From the NCBI GenBank assembly GCA_030146285.1, contig JASLBZ010000164.1, positions 1 to 16,804 of the forward strand: a DNA stretch of 16,804 bases, in the 5' to 3' direction. Origin of the DNA: Neisseriaceae bacterium. GTDB lineage: Bacteria > Pseudomonadota > Gammaproteobacteria > Burkholderiales > Neisseriaceae. The position numbers and the translations under genes were made by a program. The notes beneath the pieces were generated by a model. It saw only the letters and a list, made by a program, of their open reading frames with translations, did not search any database and had not been told where the DNA came from. Below are positions 1-6,773 of this stretch, one piece after another. The stretch's first letter is position 1. Each line of letters opens with the position of its first letter.

Positions 1-1244
1 CCTCTGTAAACAACACCATTAATTTCTTCTGCCTTCGGCCCAAATACGCCAAGGGTATAGCTGCCGTTTTGGAAGTCCTTAGAGCTGGCAACACCGCTAA
101 TAGCCACACCACCTTCTAAGCCTTTAAAATGATGGTTTTTTACCTTATACTCCTGGTTTAAATTAGCATTCTCTAAAGTAATGGCATTGCCTAAACCTGT
201 AATCTTACCTTGCCCTGTACCTTGATTCGCTCCAGCAAAATTAATCGTATATTCTAAGCTACCTGCTTGCAAACCAGAGCTTACGGCTGCAAAAGCCTGC
301 CCCTTATAGGTTGCAGTACCATTTAATTTAGCAACATCTGCGGCAGTTGTATTAAGTCCCGTCATGTAAGAAAAACCCATTTCAACATATGATTCATTAT
401 CAATTAATTTGCCATTTTTATCATATATCTTAGAAGTTAACATGCTGTCCGCAATAATCGCTGAATACTCTTGGTTATAGATGTAGAAGTTACCCGTATC
501 TTTACTAGTAGTACCATTCTTGTAACCTACGACATCATTTGAATAGCCAATGGTATTAATACCTTGTTTCAACTGGGTTAAATCCTTAAATCCTTTTTCA
601 ATTGCTTTACCATTCTTATCTGTACCATATAACTGAAAGTTTTTAGTTTCTGCATTGGGCTCATCATGATAGTCGCCATCATCCATCATCCCGTCTCGTT
701 CAAAATCAAACTGTTTCTTACCCCAAACAAGAATGGCTGTATTATGCTTCTCTGTGATCTCTGCTAGCTGTTTTTGTGATTCAGCTAATTGAGTCTTAAC
801 AATACCAAGCTCTTCTTGTTTTTGCGTTCTTGATTGTTCTAACTCTTGTTTTTGAGTAGTCAAGGTCTGAATTTCAACTTGTAGTGCTTCGATTTGAAGT
901 TGAGTATCATCGACTGAATTGCGTTGAACGCCAGATTCTAAAGCCAATTTCTGCTGTTTTTTATCGTCAATTTCACTCGTAATCTTATCAATTCGAGTGG
1001 TTAAGCTTTGAATATCGTTTATTAAGTTTTGCTGCTTTTCATCCAAGGTAGTAACATTTTTTTGTGCTATCTCTTTGGCATTACTTAAGCCGATAGCATC
1101 ATCCGCAGTGTAATCATCTGGATTGGTTGTCACGGGACGCTCTGGATTAAGGCCTGTTGATGGTGAGCTTGAACCATCACTGTTGCATGCTGCCAAACCC
1201 AAAACCAATGATGCGATAAGACTTAACTTAATTGTAGATTTCAT
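1..1244 (-). CDS. Surface lipoprotein, coiled coil plus TbpB/fHbp-like barrel (3' end missing)
   Basis: An open frame runs from ATG at 1244 to the window edge with no stop, giving 414 visible codons; the C-terminus is missing. Residues 1-20 form a lipoprotein signal peptide ending in lipobox LAAC, so Cys20 would be acylated. A low-complexity Ser/Pro/Thr linker follows to about 50. Residues about 70-166 are a long heptad-patterned coiled coil (for example L74/L81/I88, L121/L128/L135, L146/L153/L160). After a charged segment, about 310-414 resemble the C-terminal eight-stranded barrel of Slam-exported lipoproteins (TbpB, factor H binding protein, HphA types): a G-rich strand with GKITGL near 346, an AISGVA strand near 381, and a GSYTLGVFGPKAEEI block near 394-408. 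Known members sit on the outer surface and bind host proteins or haem carriers. The ligand here is unknown and the family call is from motif memory. It appears to be a single-gene unit with its own promoter. Confidence 0.72.
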   Translation of the reverse strand, partial: MKSTIKLSLIASLVLGLAACNSDGSSSPSTGLNPERPVTTNPDDYTADDAIGLSNAKEIAQKNVTTLDEKQQNLINDIQSLTTRIDKITSEIDDKKQQKLALESGVQRNSVDDTQLQIEALQVEIQTLTTQKQELEQSRTQKQEELGIVKTQLAESQKQLAEITEKHNTAILVWGKKQFDFERDGMMDDGDYHDEPNAETKNFQLYGTDKNGKAIEKGFKDLTQLKQGINTIGYSNDVVGYKNGTTSKDTGNFYIYNQEYSAIIADSMLTSKIYDKNGKLIDNESYVEMGFSYMTGLNTTAADVAKLNGTATYKGQAFAAVSSGLQAGSLEYTINFAGANQGTGQGKITGLGNAITLENANLNQEYKVKNHHFKGLEGGVAISGVASSKDFQNGSYTLGVFGPKAEEINGVVYR

Positions 1245-1327
1245 TGTGATCTCTTTATTTAATTTTCTGTAAAATAAAACAAACGCCATAAAAGCAAAAC
1301 AAAATACTCATACATCATCTGAATATT

Positions 1328-1356
1328 ATCATATGGAATTAATTTAACATACTCAA
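1328..1356 (-). promoter_or_regulatory. Promoter of the surface lipoprotein gene, with a Fur-like half-site
   Basis: On the minus strand TTGAGT (1356-1351) and TATGAT (1333-1328) are separated by exactly 17 bp, about 84 bases before the lipoprotein ATG. The -10 element lies inside TGATAAT, a perfect half of the 7-1-7 Fur box, but the second half is poorly matched. Iron control is therefore only a suggestion, although it would suit a TbpB-like lipoprotein. Confidence 0.55.
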
Positions 1357-1400
1357 ATATCATTTTAATGAAAATTTAAAATCACAATTTTAAATACAAA

Positions 1401-1432
1401 AAAAGAGTAAACCAATATTGGCTTACTCTTTT
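1401..1432 (-). terminator. Terminator after the nitroreductase gene
   Basis: Two 15-base arms (AAAAGAGTAAACCAA and TTGGCTTACTCTTTT) match at 14 of 15 positions around a TA centre, with A/T tracts on both flanks. It lies 30 bases after the nitroreductase stop codon and could work in both directions. Confidence 0.8.
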
Positions 1433-1461
1433 AAAATGAAAAAATCTTTTAATAACAATGT

Positions 1462-2061
1462 TTATAAGAACACTTTAAAACGCTCTTCACGAGGTAAATA
1501 GGTTTTTTCACCAGCTGTGGCTTCAATGCTACCAAATGGCATTTGTGCACGCAATATCCAATTTTCTGGGATGCCCCAAGTGGTTTTCACTTGCTCATCG
1601 ATAATGGGATTGTAATGCTGTAGTGATGCGCCAATGTTCTCAGCTGCCAAAGCGGTCCAAACAGCCAATTGTGCCATGGCAGTAGAATGCTCAGACCAGA
1701 TTGGGAAGTTATCTGCATAAGCAGCAAACTGCTCTTGTAAACCTGCAATCACATTCACATCTTCGAAATACAAAACAGAACCGTAGGCTGCCTTAAACAT
1801 ATTCATTTTTTGTTCGGTTGCAGCAAAAGCATCACTTGGAACAATCGCACGCAAAATATCGGTGGTAATGTTCCACAGCTTTTCGTGCTGTTCACCCAAT
1901 AAAATCACCACGCGTGAGCTTTGTGAATTAAAAGAAGACGGGGCTTCTTCAACGGCTTTTTGAATCAAAGCCGTGATTTCATCATTGCTTTTTTCAACGT
2001 TTTTACCCAAAAGATAAATACTGCGGCGTTTTGCTAATTGTTCAATCACTGCGTTAGACAT
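1462..2061 (-). CDS. Nitroreductase family protein (HBN1/YfhC-like flavoenzyme)
   Basis: This is a 199-residue member of the nitroreductase flavoprotein family, probably a cytoplasmic FMN-dependent NAD(P)H oxidoreductase; the physiological substrate is unknown. The visible signature is KRRSIY at 11-16, a variant of the RRS(I/V)R motif near the N-terminus that contacts FMN phosphate, followed by APSSFNSQSSR at 40-50 and a C-terminal GSIEA...REERFKVF block. Length matches the short HBN1-type subgroup (about 200 residues). The open frame extends 23 codons further upstream, but I chose ATG at 2061: the family begins at MSNAVIEQLAKRRS, an AAAAGG ribosome site precedes it, and the upstream extension overlaps a good promoter. 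It is monocistronic, with its own promoter and terminator. Family confidence is high, function low. Confidence 0.85.
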   Translation of the reverse strand: MSNAVIEQLAKRRSIYLLGKNVEKSNDEITALIQKAVEEAPSSFNSQSSRVVILLGEQHEKLWNITTDILRAIVPSDAFAATEQKMNMFKAAYGSVLYFEDVNVIAGLQEQFAAYADNFPIWSEHSTAMAQLAVWTALAAENIGASLQHYNPIIDEQVKTTWGIPENWILRAQMPFGSIEATAGEKTYLPREERFKVFL

Positions 2062-2101
2062 GTGCAAGACCTTTTCTACATTAAATGTTTGATTACCCAG
2101 T

Positions 2102-2130
2102 ATTATCAATACAATACAAACATGAATCAA
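2102..2130 (-). promoter_or_regulatory. Promoter of the nitroreductase gene
   Basis: TTGATT (2130-2125) and GATAAT (2107-2102) lie 17 bp apart on the minus strand, giving a leader of about 35 bases before the ATG at 2061. Its position supports the shorter start chosen for the gene. Confidence 0.55.
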
Positions 2131-2169
2131 GTGAATGTTTTATATCAAATCAATTATAATTTTGAATAT

Positions 2170-2574
2170 TTAAGATTCTTGAGGTATCTGGGTACAAATC
2201 TCAATTAGAAAACCATTGCCGTCCCGAATATAAGCAACAGTTTGTCCCCATGGCTTTTGAATCTCAGGCTCATACAATAATGCACCGTGAACCAGTGCTT
2301 GGTTTAATGTCTGCTCAACAGAATCAACAACAAAACCCAACTCTATACCATGTGGTTTTTCATGAATACAGGTAGCCTGAAAACCTTGTGTTAAATTGCT
2401 GTTTGCCAACTTGTGCGTGGCAAATGCCAACGTTGTTGATCCTGTACAAAGCTCGCCATAATCTTGTTCTGGTGTCAGCAATTTTCGTTTTAAATCAAAA
2501 ACAGCTTCATAAAAATTCATGCTTGATACAACATCATTTACATACAAAATAGTATACGAATACGCCATTGCCAT
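2170..2574 (-). CDS. VOC (glyoxalase/bleomycin-resistance fold) protein
   Basis: This is a small vicinal-oxygen-chelate protein of about 134 residues containing two beta-alpha-beta-beta-beta modules. The first module starts with YTILYVNDVVSSMNFYE, the second with HGIELGFVVDSVEQTLNQ, and the closing strand FLIEICT carries the Glu that is usually the last metal ligand in this fold. Members include glyoxalase I, dioxygenases and antibiotic-binding proteins; nothing here fixes the substrate. Three Met codons (positions 1, 3 and 5 of the longest frame) are possible. I prefer the second, at 2574, because AAGGA lies 5 bases before it and overlaps the first ATG. It sits just after the terminator of the copper chaperone gene, so how it is transcribed is unclear. 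Confidence 0.8.
   Translation of the reverse strand: MAMAYSYTILYVNDVVSSMNFYEAVFDLKRKLLTPEQDYGELCTGSTTLAFATHKLANSNLTQGFQATCIHEKPHGIELGFVVDSVEQTLNQALVHGALLYEPEIQKPWGQTVAYIRDGNGFLIEICTQIPQES
2370..2381 (+). repeat. Uptake-sequence-like 12-mer (11/12 match)
   Basis: AGGTAGCCTGAA inside the VOC gene differs by one base from AGGCAGCCTGAA, the 12-mer found exactly at 7823 and 14501. It may be a degenerate DNA uptake sequence or chance. Confidence 0.35.
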
Positions 2575-2605
2575 ACTCATCCTTTCGCATCATGCATCAA
2601 TAAAA

Positions 2606-2632
2606 AACTGCTTACCATAACAATAAGCAGTT
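2606..2632 (-). terminator. Terminator after the copper chaperone gene
   Basis: A perfect 9-bp stem (AACTGCTTA / TAAGCAGTT) with a 9-base loop is followed, on the minus strand, by a run of T (TTTTTTATTG). It lies 38 bases after the PCu(A)C stop and only about 30 bases ahead of the VOC start. Confidence 0.82.
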
Positions 2633-2670
2633 CGTTTTCAGGCCATCTATATCATGGTTAAAAATGGCAA

Positions 2671-3177
2671 TTAATGGTGTGCTGAACCCATATCAACATC
2701 GGCTTTTCCGTTGTCAACCGTAACAATTACCGTGCGTGATAATGCATTTTTGAATTTCAAGGTTAATGGAAATTTTTGACCTTTTTTCAATGGCTCTTTC
2801 AAGTTCATCAACATAATGTGGTAACCGCCAGGCTTTAAAGTCGTTGTTTGGCTTTTGCCCAATGGGATACCATCTTTCATTTCGCGCATTTGCATAACAC
2901 CATTGACATCAATGTGTCCATGTAACTCAACTTGTGTTGCAACAGGTGTGCTTGCCGCAATGAGAACATCATCTTTATTGGTATCATTCTTAATATCAAT
3001 AAAAATCGCCCCTGGTGTATTTGGAGCTGTTACACGACTCCAAGCATGTTGTGTCATCATGCTGTTATTGGCTTGCTGTGGATGCAGCGTGCTGTCACTT
3101 GCATTTTTGTGCATGGTTTGAGCATTGACACCCAAAGAAGCCAGCAAAATTGCTGTCAATAAAACGGTTTTTTTCAT
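2671..3177 (-). CDS. PCu(A)C-type periplasmic copper chaperone
   Basis: This 168-residue exported protein has a Sec signal peptide (residues 1-19, cleavage after VNA). The mature part carries the copper site of the PCu(A)C family (DUF461): His86, Met97, His120 and Met122, spaced H-X10-M-X22-H-X-M, close to the family consensus. His88, Met95, Met100 and Met124 add possible ligands. The segment between signal and domain is rich in His, Met and Gln (residues 20-44), and the C-terminus ends in His-His, both of which could bind extra metal. Family members hold Cu(I) in the periplasm and deliver it to the CuA centre of cytochrome oxidase. The gene begins 9 bases after the dgkA stop, so the two probably share a transcript, and it is followed by a terminator. 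Confidence 0.88.
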   Translation of the reverse strand: MKKTVLLTAILLASLGVNAQTMHKNASDSTLHPQQANNSMMTQHAWSRVTAPNTPGAIFIDIKNDTNKDDVLIAASTPVATQVELHGHIDVNGVMQMREMKDGIPLGKSQTTTLKPGGYHIMLMNLKEPLKKGQKFPLTLKFKNALSRTVIVTVDNGKADVDMGSAHH

Positions 3178-3186
3178 ATTTGTCTC

Positions 3187-3609
3187 TTAATTAAAAAAAT
3201 TAAAGCCATAATCGCGCCACAACGCCAAAATCCACATGATTCCCAAAAGCAGCAGCGCCATCAATTGCGCTGCTGAGCCAACGTCTTTTGCCCGTTTGGC
3301 CAACTCACTTTTTTCTAGGGAAGTATGATCGACGGCTGCCTCAATAGCAGTATTAAACAACTCAACAATCAGACTTAAAAATGAAGCCAAAATCAACACC
3401 ATTTTGGTAACTGGGCTAAATGGAAAAACAAATACCAAAACCAATAAAACACTGTTCAACCAAATTAATTGGCGAAATGCAGCTTCTGTGTAAGCAGCCT
3501 TTAAACCAGCCACTGAATAACCAAAAGCATTGAACACACGAGCAAAACCTGTTTTCCCTTTAACTTCAAGTGCATATGTATTTTTTGTTGATTGTTGCTG
3601 CTTGTCCAT
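3187..3609 (-). CDS. dgkA: Diacylglycerol kinase (prokaryotic DgkA)
   Basis: This inner-membrane enzyme phosphorylates diacylglycerol with ATP to phosphatidic acid, recycling the lipid left by glycerol-phosphate transfer reactions. The 140-residue protein has the family layout: a cytoplasmic amphipathic start, the motif EAAFRQ at 42-47, and three membrane helices at about 48-64, 67-85 and 116-131. Catalytic and metal residues match E. coli DgkA: Glu83 and Asn86 (VELFN), Glu90 (the E76 equivalent in NTAIEAAVD), and Lys108-Asp109 in RAKDVGSAA. It is about 18 residues longer than E. coli DgkA, mostly an N-terminal polar tail (KQQQSTKNT). AAAGG precedes the ATG. It is first gene of a two-gene unit with the copper chaperone; no functional link between the two is obvious. 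Confidence 0.95.
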   Translation of the reverse strand: MDKQQQSTKNTYALEVKGKTGFARVFNAFGYSVAGLKAAYTEAAFRQLIWLNSVLLVLVFVFPFSPVTKMVLILASFLSLIVELFNTAIEAAVDHTSLEKSELAKRAKDVGSAAQLMALLLLGIMWILALWRDYGFNFFN

Positions 3610-3630
3610 AAAGAACCTTTGTACGATAGG

Positions 3631-3659
3631 ATTGTAAGAAGTGTTTTGCCTGTGGGCAA
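3631..3659 (-). promoter_or_regulatory. Promoter of dgkA and the copper chaperone gene
   Basis: TTGCCC (3659-3654) and TACAAT (3636-3631) are spaced 17 bp on the minus strand, directly after the gshB terminator and about 22 bases before the dgkA ATG. Confidence 0.6.
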
Positions 3660-3660
3660 T

Positions 3661-3695
3661 AGAAAAAGGTGCGACACATTGTCACACCTTTTTTC
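3661..3695 (-). terminator. Terminator after gshB
   Basis: The arms AGAAAAAGGTGCGACA and TGTCACACCTTTTTTCT pair with one C/A mismatch around a 3-base loop and carry A/T tracts on each side. It lies 28 bases past the gshB stop. Confidence 0.8.
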
Positions 3696-3722
3696 TAAAG
3701 AATGGCAGACACAGAATGTGTA

Positions 3723-4667
3723 TTAACGTATTTTTTCAATCGCGTCCACAAATTTGGCCGCAACATCAAAATCTTTTTGCTTCATAATTTCCTGAAAGCC
3801 TGTTGGACTGGTCACATTGACTTCAGTTAGATAATCACCAATGATGTCCAAGCCAGCTAACACAATACCGCGACGCTTTAATTCTGGCGCCAAGGCTTTG
3901 GCAATTTTCCAGTCTTGTTCGCTAAGCTCTTGTGCCACCCCCATACCGCCAGCTGCCAAATTACCACGGGTCTCCCCTTTTTGTGGAATCCGAGCCAACG
4001 CAAATGGTACGGGCTCACCATCAATCACCAAAACCCGTTTATCACCTTGGGTGATTTCTGGAATATAGCGCTGAGCCATAATCGTGCGCGTGTCTAAATG
4101 CATTAAGGTTTCTAAGATAGAACCAATATTGGGATCATTCTCACGCAATCGGAAAATCCCCATGCCACCCATGCCATCCAGCGGTTTAACGATGACATCC
4201 TTATGCTCAGCCAAAAAGTCTTTTACTCTTTGCGCTTGCGTGGTAATCAAGGTAGGCGCAATAAATTCACTGAAATTCAAAATCGCCAATTTCTCGTTAA
4301 AGTCACGCATACTCTGACCACTATTGGCCACTTTTGCGCCTTGAGATTCAGCCAAGGTTAACAATTGTGTCGCATACAAATATTGTAAGTCAAATGGTGG
4401 GTCTGTGCGCATAACAACTGCATCAAAATACTTTAACCCCATCTCAATGGTTTCTGCACTTTCGTACCAAGATGCCGCTTCATCACCCATAAATGTAAAT
4501 GGTGTAATTTTGGCACCGACAACGCCATTATCAGCACGAAATAAATCATCACTTAAGGTATGAAATAACTCATGTCCACGCAAAGCACACTCACGCATCA
4601 TGGCATATGTTGTATCTTTGTATGTTTTAAAACCGGCCAATGGATCGGCAATAAATAAAATTCTCAT
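3723..4667 (-). CDS. gshB: Glutathione synthetase
   Basis: This cytoplasmic ATP-grasp ligase joins glycine to gamma-glutamylcysteine, the second and last step of glutathione synthesis. At 314 residues it is almost the length of E. coli GshB (316). Visible marks are the N-terminal IADPLAG strand, RTDPPFD at 87-93, the ATP-grasp loop KPLDGMGGMGIF at 161-172, RGN at 234-236 for phosphate contact, and the C-terminal metal/ATP block LDIIGDYLTEVNVTSPTG at 273-290. It starts 9 bases after the stop of the UmuD-like gene and so is probably co-transcribed with it, an unusual pairing. The first glutathione gene, gshA, lies 3 kb upstream on the same strand but in a separate unit. A terminator follows. 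Confidence 0.96.
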   Translation of the reverse strand: MRILFIADPLAGFKTYKDTTYAMMRECALRGHELFHTLSDDLFRADNGVVGAKITPFTFMGDEAASWYESAETIEMGLKYFDAVVMRTDPPFDLQYLYATQLLTLAESQGAKVANSGQSMRDFNEKLAILNFSEFIAPTLITTQAQRVKDFLAEHKDVIVKPLDGMGGMGIFRLRENDPNIGSILETLMHLDTRTIMAQRYIPEITQGDKRVLVIDGEPVPFALARIPQKGETRGNLAAGGMGVAQELSEQDWKIAKALAPELKRRGIVLAGLDIIGDYLTEVNVTSPTGFQEIMKQKDFDVAAKFVDAIEKIR

Positions 4668-4676
4668 CCAACTTCC

Positions 4677-5291
4677 TTAGCGTAAAGTCTTAATCACATT
4701 GGTAACCACACCAATAATGTGCCAAACATCTGCATTTTTTGGCAAAAGCACAGGATAATCTCCCAGCGCATTTTCAGCATGCAAACTCATGCCTGATTTT
4801 TCAATACTCAGTCGCTTAACCGTGAAATTATTGTCCACATTGGCAACCACAATATCATTGTTTTTCGGGCGCAAACTGGTGTCAACAATCAACAGATCAT
4901 TTGGGTCAATCCCCACATCAACCATGGAAATGCCACTGGCACGAATCGCAAAGGTTTGACTTGGCGAAGCCACCAGATAGTCATTTAAATCCAAACTGGT
5001 GTCCATGGTATCTTCAGCATAGCTTGGCAAACCTGCTGCCACCTTGCTTAATGCCATGTTAATTTTTTTGTCATGATTGGGTTCAGGATGCATGTCCATC
5101 GCCCCATCAGGGCGTTCATTCTGAGGGTGAATGGTCAATAAATCTTGATTCGCAGCAATCCATTCTTCAATCACAGGCAACAGCATTTCGGGAATGCGTT
5201 TTAATACAGTCGGTGCTTTTCGCACACTGCCTTTTTTTCGCCCTGCCCCGGCTCGAAGCCCACCATGTTGTTTGTTTGTTGTCTGTGTCAT
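4677..5291 (-). CDS. umuD: UmuD/LexA-family autoproteolytic protein with N-terminal DNA-binding-like extension (UmuDAb-like)
   Basis: The C-terminal half is a peptidase S24 domain very similar to UmuD. Counting from the upstream Met at 5297, the self-cleavage site is Ala88-Gly89 (AAGLPSYAED), the nucleophile Ser124 (ASGISMVDVGI) and the general base Lys161 (FTVKRL). The first 88 residues are not in E. coli UmuD: a basic Gly/Arg tract (GGLRAGAGRKKGS, 12-24), then a ribbon-helix-helix-like stretch (31-47), then an acidic/His linker. Size and spacing match, from memory, Acinetobacter UmuDAb (A83-G84, S119, K156, about 203 residues), a RecA-triggered SOS repressor. Here all three positions are shifted by five. 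No umuC adjoins it; gshB follows after 9 bases. The start at 5291 is preferred because GGG lies 9 bases upstream; 5297 is possible. Repressor activity is inference. Confidence 0.85.
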   Translation of the reverse strand: MTQTTNKQHGGLRAGAGRKKGSVRKAPTVLKRIPEMLLPVIEEWIAANQDLLTIHPQNERPDGAMDMHPEPNHDKKINMALSKVAAGLPSYAEDTMDTSLDLNDYLVASPSQTFAIRASGISMVDVGIDPNDLLIVDTSLRPKNNDIVVANVDNNFTVKRLSIEKSGMSLHAENALGDYPVLLPKNADVWHIIGVVTNVIKTLR

Positions 5292-5340
5292 GACCATTTA
5301 CCCAAAAGATAGCATTTGTCTGCCAATCATAGGCTTTTTT

Positions 5341-5400
5341 ACTTTATCTGAACAGGCTTAGCAGGCAATTTCATTCAATATTTGTAACTATTTATCAAAT
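5341..5400 (-). promoter_or_regulatory. Putative promoter and operator of the UmuD-like gene and gshB
   Basis: On the minus strand TTGCCT (5368-5363) and TAAAGT (5346-5341) are 16 bp apart, a modest match. Just upstream lies a 21-bp imperfect palindrome, ATTTG-N11-CAAAT (5380-5400), with outer positions partly symmetric. It could be an operator for the encoded regulator or another factor, but no known SOS box was recognised. Confidence 0.3.
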
Positions 5401-5422
5401 TTTAACAACACAACCTGAAAAC

Positions 5423-5460
5423 CACATTAAAAAAGAGCCTTTGGGCTCTTTTTTAATGTG
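5423..5460 (-). terminator. Terminator after the LprI-like lipoprotein gene
   Basis: A perfect 17-bp stem (CACATTAAAAAAGAGCC and its complement) with loop TTTG contains a T run on the minus strand. It starts 20 bases after the lipoprotein stop codon. Confidence 0.9.
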
Positions 5461-5479
5461 TGAAACAACTGGGTCCCAT

Positions 5480-6658
5480 TTATATTTGGTATTTTTTCAA
5501 CACCGCAATGCGTTTTTTGGTTTCTTCTGCCATGCACTGCGTATAAATCAATCTAGATGCTTCTTGATTGGCTGTTTGGCTACGCTTAGAAGTGCATGTT
5601 GCATCTGAATCTCGAGCCCACTGCGCTTGTTCTATTTGCAACGTTTCTTTCACCTCTTTAGGCAAACTTGCCCACGTTTGTTGCATTTGGCTCTTTTGAG
5701 CAGCCAAATCACCTTCTGCTGTGCTCATTGCACCAGAGACATAACGACTGGCAACTTCATTTAAGACATCAGTACGGTTGGTAACAAAATCGGTATCACA
5801 CTGCACCATTGCCAAGGCTTGTTCTGGAACATTATCCGAGTTGGCATTGGCATTGTAACGACATTCACTTTCTCGCTTTTCATTCCATGCTTTTTGCAAA
5901 GAAGTCATGTCTTTACGGATGTTTTCAGGTAATCCATTCCAAACCGCGTTTAAGTTTTGGTGCGCAAACTTATTCACTTCTTTGGCTTCTTTGATTTTTG
6001 CAATGGTTGCTTCATCGCTTAGCGTTTGCAATTTGGCCTCACGCTCTTGCCATTCTTTTTCATTGCGATCTTCCGCATCCATCATTTTTTGATACGAATC
6101 ACTGGCAACATAGCCTGTCAATACAAAGGCAACGCCATCGGAAACATTGGTTGGTTTATCCAATGTTGTCACCGCTTTTTGCGCATCATCTGTTTTTTGA
6201 ACATGATAAGCAATGCTCTTGGTCAATAAGCTGCCTTCTTTTGACCAGCCCATCTCCGCGATCGCACCTAAAAGCGTTCCATCGCTTTCTAACCAATAAC
6301 GATAACCTTGCTCAGCTTGATTAAAGGTTGCCGTTGGCACACTCATGGTATAGGTTGCCAAGCAAGATGCTTTGTTATCAGTCTGGCTATCGGTACGAAT
6401 TTCATCAACGCTAAATGTGATTAAGCCAATGGCTTCGGCAGACAATGCTTCACCGTTTTGAAAACCATTTCTCACATTGGCCAAAGCACTTTGTTTGGCA
6501 TTTTTCAATACGGTATCTAAAATATTTTGTGTTACTTCTGCGTTGCTACAGCTGATGATGTTGTTTTCAGCTGATACTTTATCTTCTCCTGCTTTCTCGC
6601 CACAAGCGCCCAATGCCAATAGTGAACTTAATCCAAGTCCCATTAATATTTTTTTCAT
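5480..6658 (-). CDS. Lipoprotein with two LprI/DUF1311-like Cys-pair repeats
   Basis: This is a 392-residue putative lipoprotein: signal peptide 1-18 with lipobox LGAC, so Cys19 would be lipidated. The first half (about 30-190) is of no recognised family and has one more Cys pair (37 and 99). A charged helical segment (about 195-235) leads to two similar repeats, about 237-299 and 326-387. Each has W, LP, a second W, C, QC, R and L in the same order: W240/W329, LP 243/332, W258/W347, Cys266/Cys355, Cys287/Cys375, Arg295/Arg383. The pattern resembles the lysozyme-inhibitor LprI domain (W..R..EC...QC....R), suggesting one disulfide per repeat and a periplasmic or surface site. A lysozyme-inhibitor role is inference only. 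Start at 6658 rather than three codons upstream, since MKKILMGLGLSS is a canonical signal start. Confidence 0.75.
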   Translation of the reverse strand: MKKILMGLGLSSLLALGACGEKAGEDKVSAENNIISCSNAEVTQNILDTVLKNAKQSALANVRNGFQNGEALSAEAIGLITFSVDEIRTDSQTDNKASCLATYTMSVPTATFNQAEQGYRYWLESDGTLLGAIAEMGWSKEGSLLTKSIAYHVQKTDDAQKAVTTLDKPTNVSDGVAFVLTGYVASDSYQKMMDAEDRNEKEWQEREAKLQTLSDEATIAKIKEAKEVNKFAHQNLNAVWNGLPENIRKDMTSLQKAWNEKRESECRYNANANSDNVPEQALAMVQCDTDFVTNRTDVLNEVASRYVSGAMSTAEGDLAAQKSQMQQTWASLPKEVKETLQIEQAQWARDSDATCTSKRSQTANQEASRLIYTQCMAEETKKRIAVLKKYQI

Positions 6659-6693
6659 TATTATCACTGTTTAAGTAGTCATCACGAATTCGC

Positions 6694-6702
6694 ATCATAC
6701 CA
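6694..6702 (-). promoter_or_regulatory. Extended -10 promoter of the LprI-like lipoprotein gene
   Basis: TGGTATGAT on the minus strand is an extended -10 (TGn-TATGAT) with no good -35. It lies 36 bases before the ATG and after the trpS terminator. Confidence 0.45.
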
Positions 6703-6728
6703 AAAAATAATTACCCTTTGGGAATAAA

Positions 6729-6751
6729 AAATGCCGCAAAAAGCGGCATTT
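6729..6751 (-). terminator. Terminator after trpS
   Basis: A perfect 9-bp stem AAATGCCGC / GCGGCATTT with a 5-base loop is followed on the minus strand by TTTATTCC. It starts 22 bases after the trpS stop codon. Confidence 0.88.
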
Positions 6752-6773
6752 AAACAACTTCAAATCCTTTGAA

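Noticed and set aside
2855..3162. Plus-strand open frames over the copper chaperone gene, including a Cys-rich one
   Set aside because: They are antisense shadows of a well-supported gene; there is no ribosome site or family match.
3841..4317. Plus-strand open frames over gshB
   Set aside because: They are antisense shadows of gshB with no start signals.
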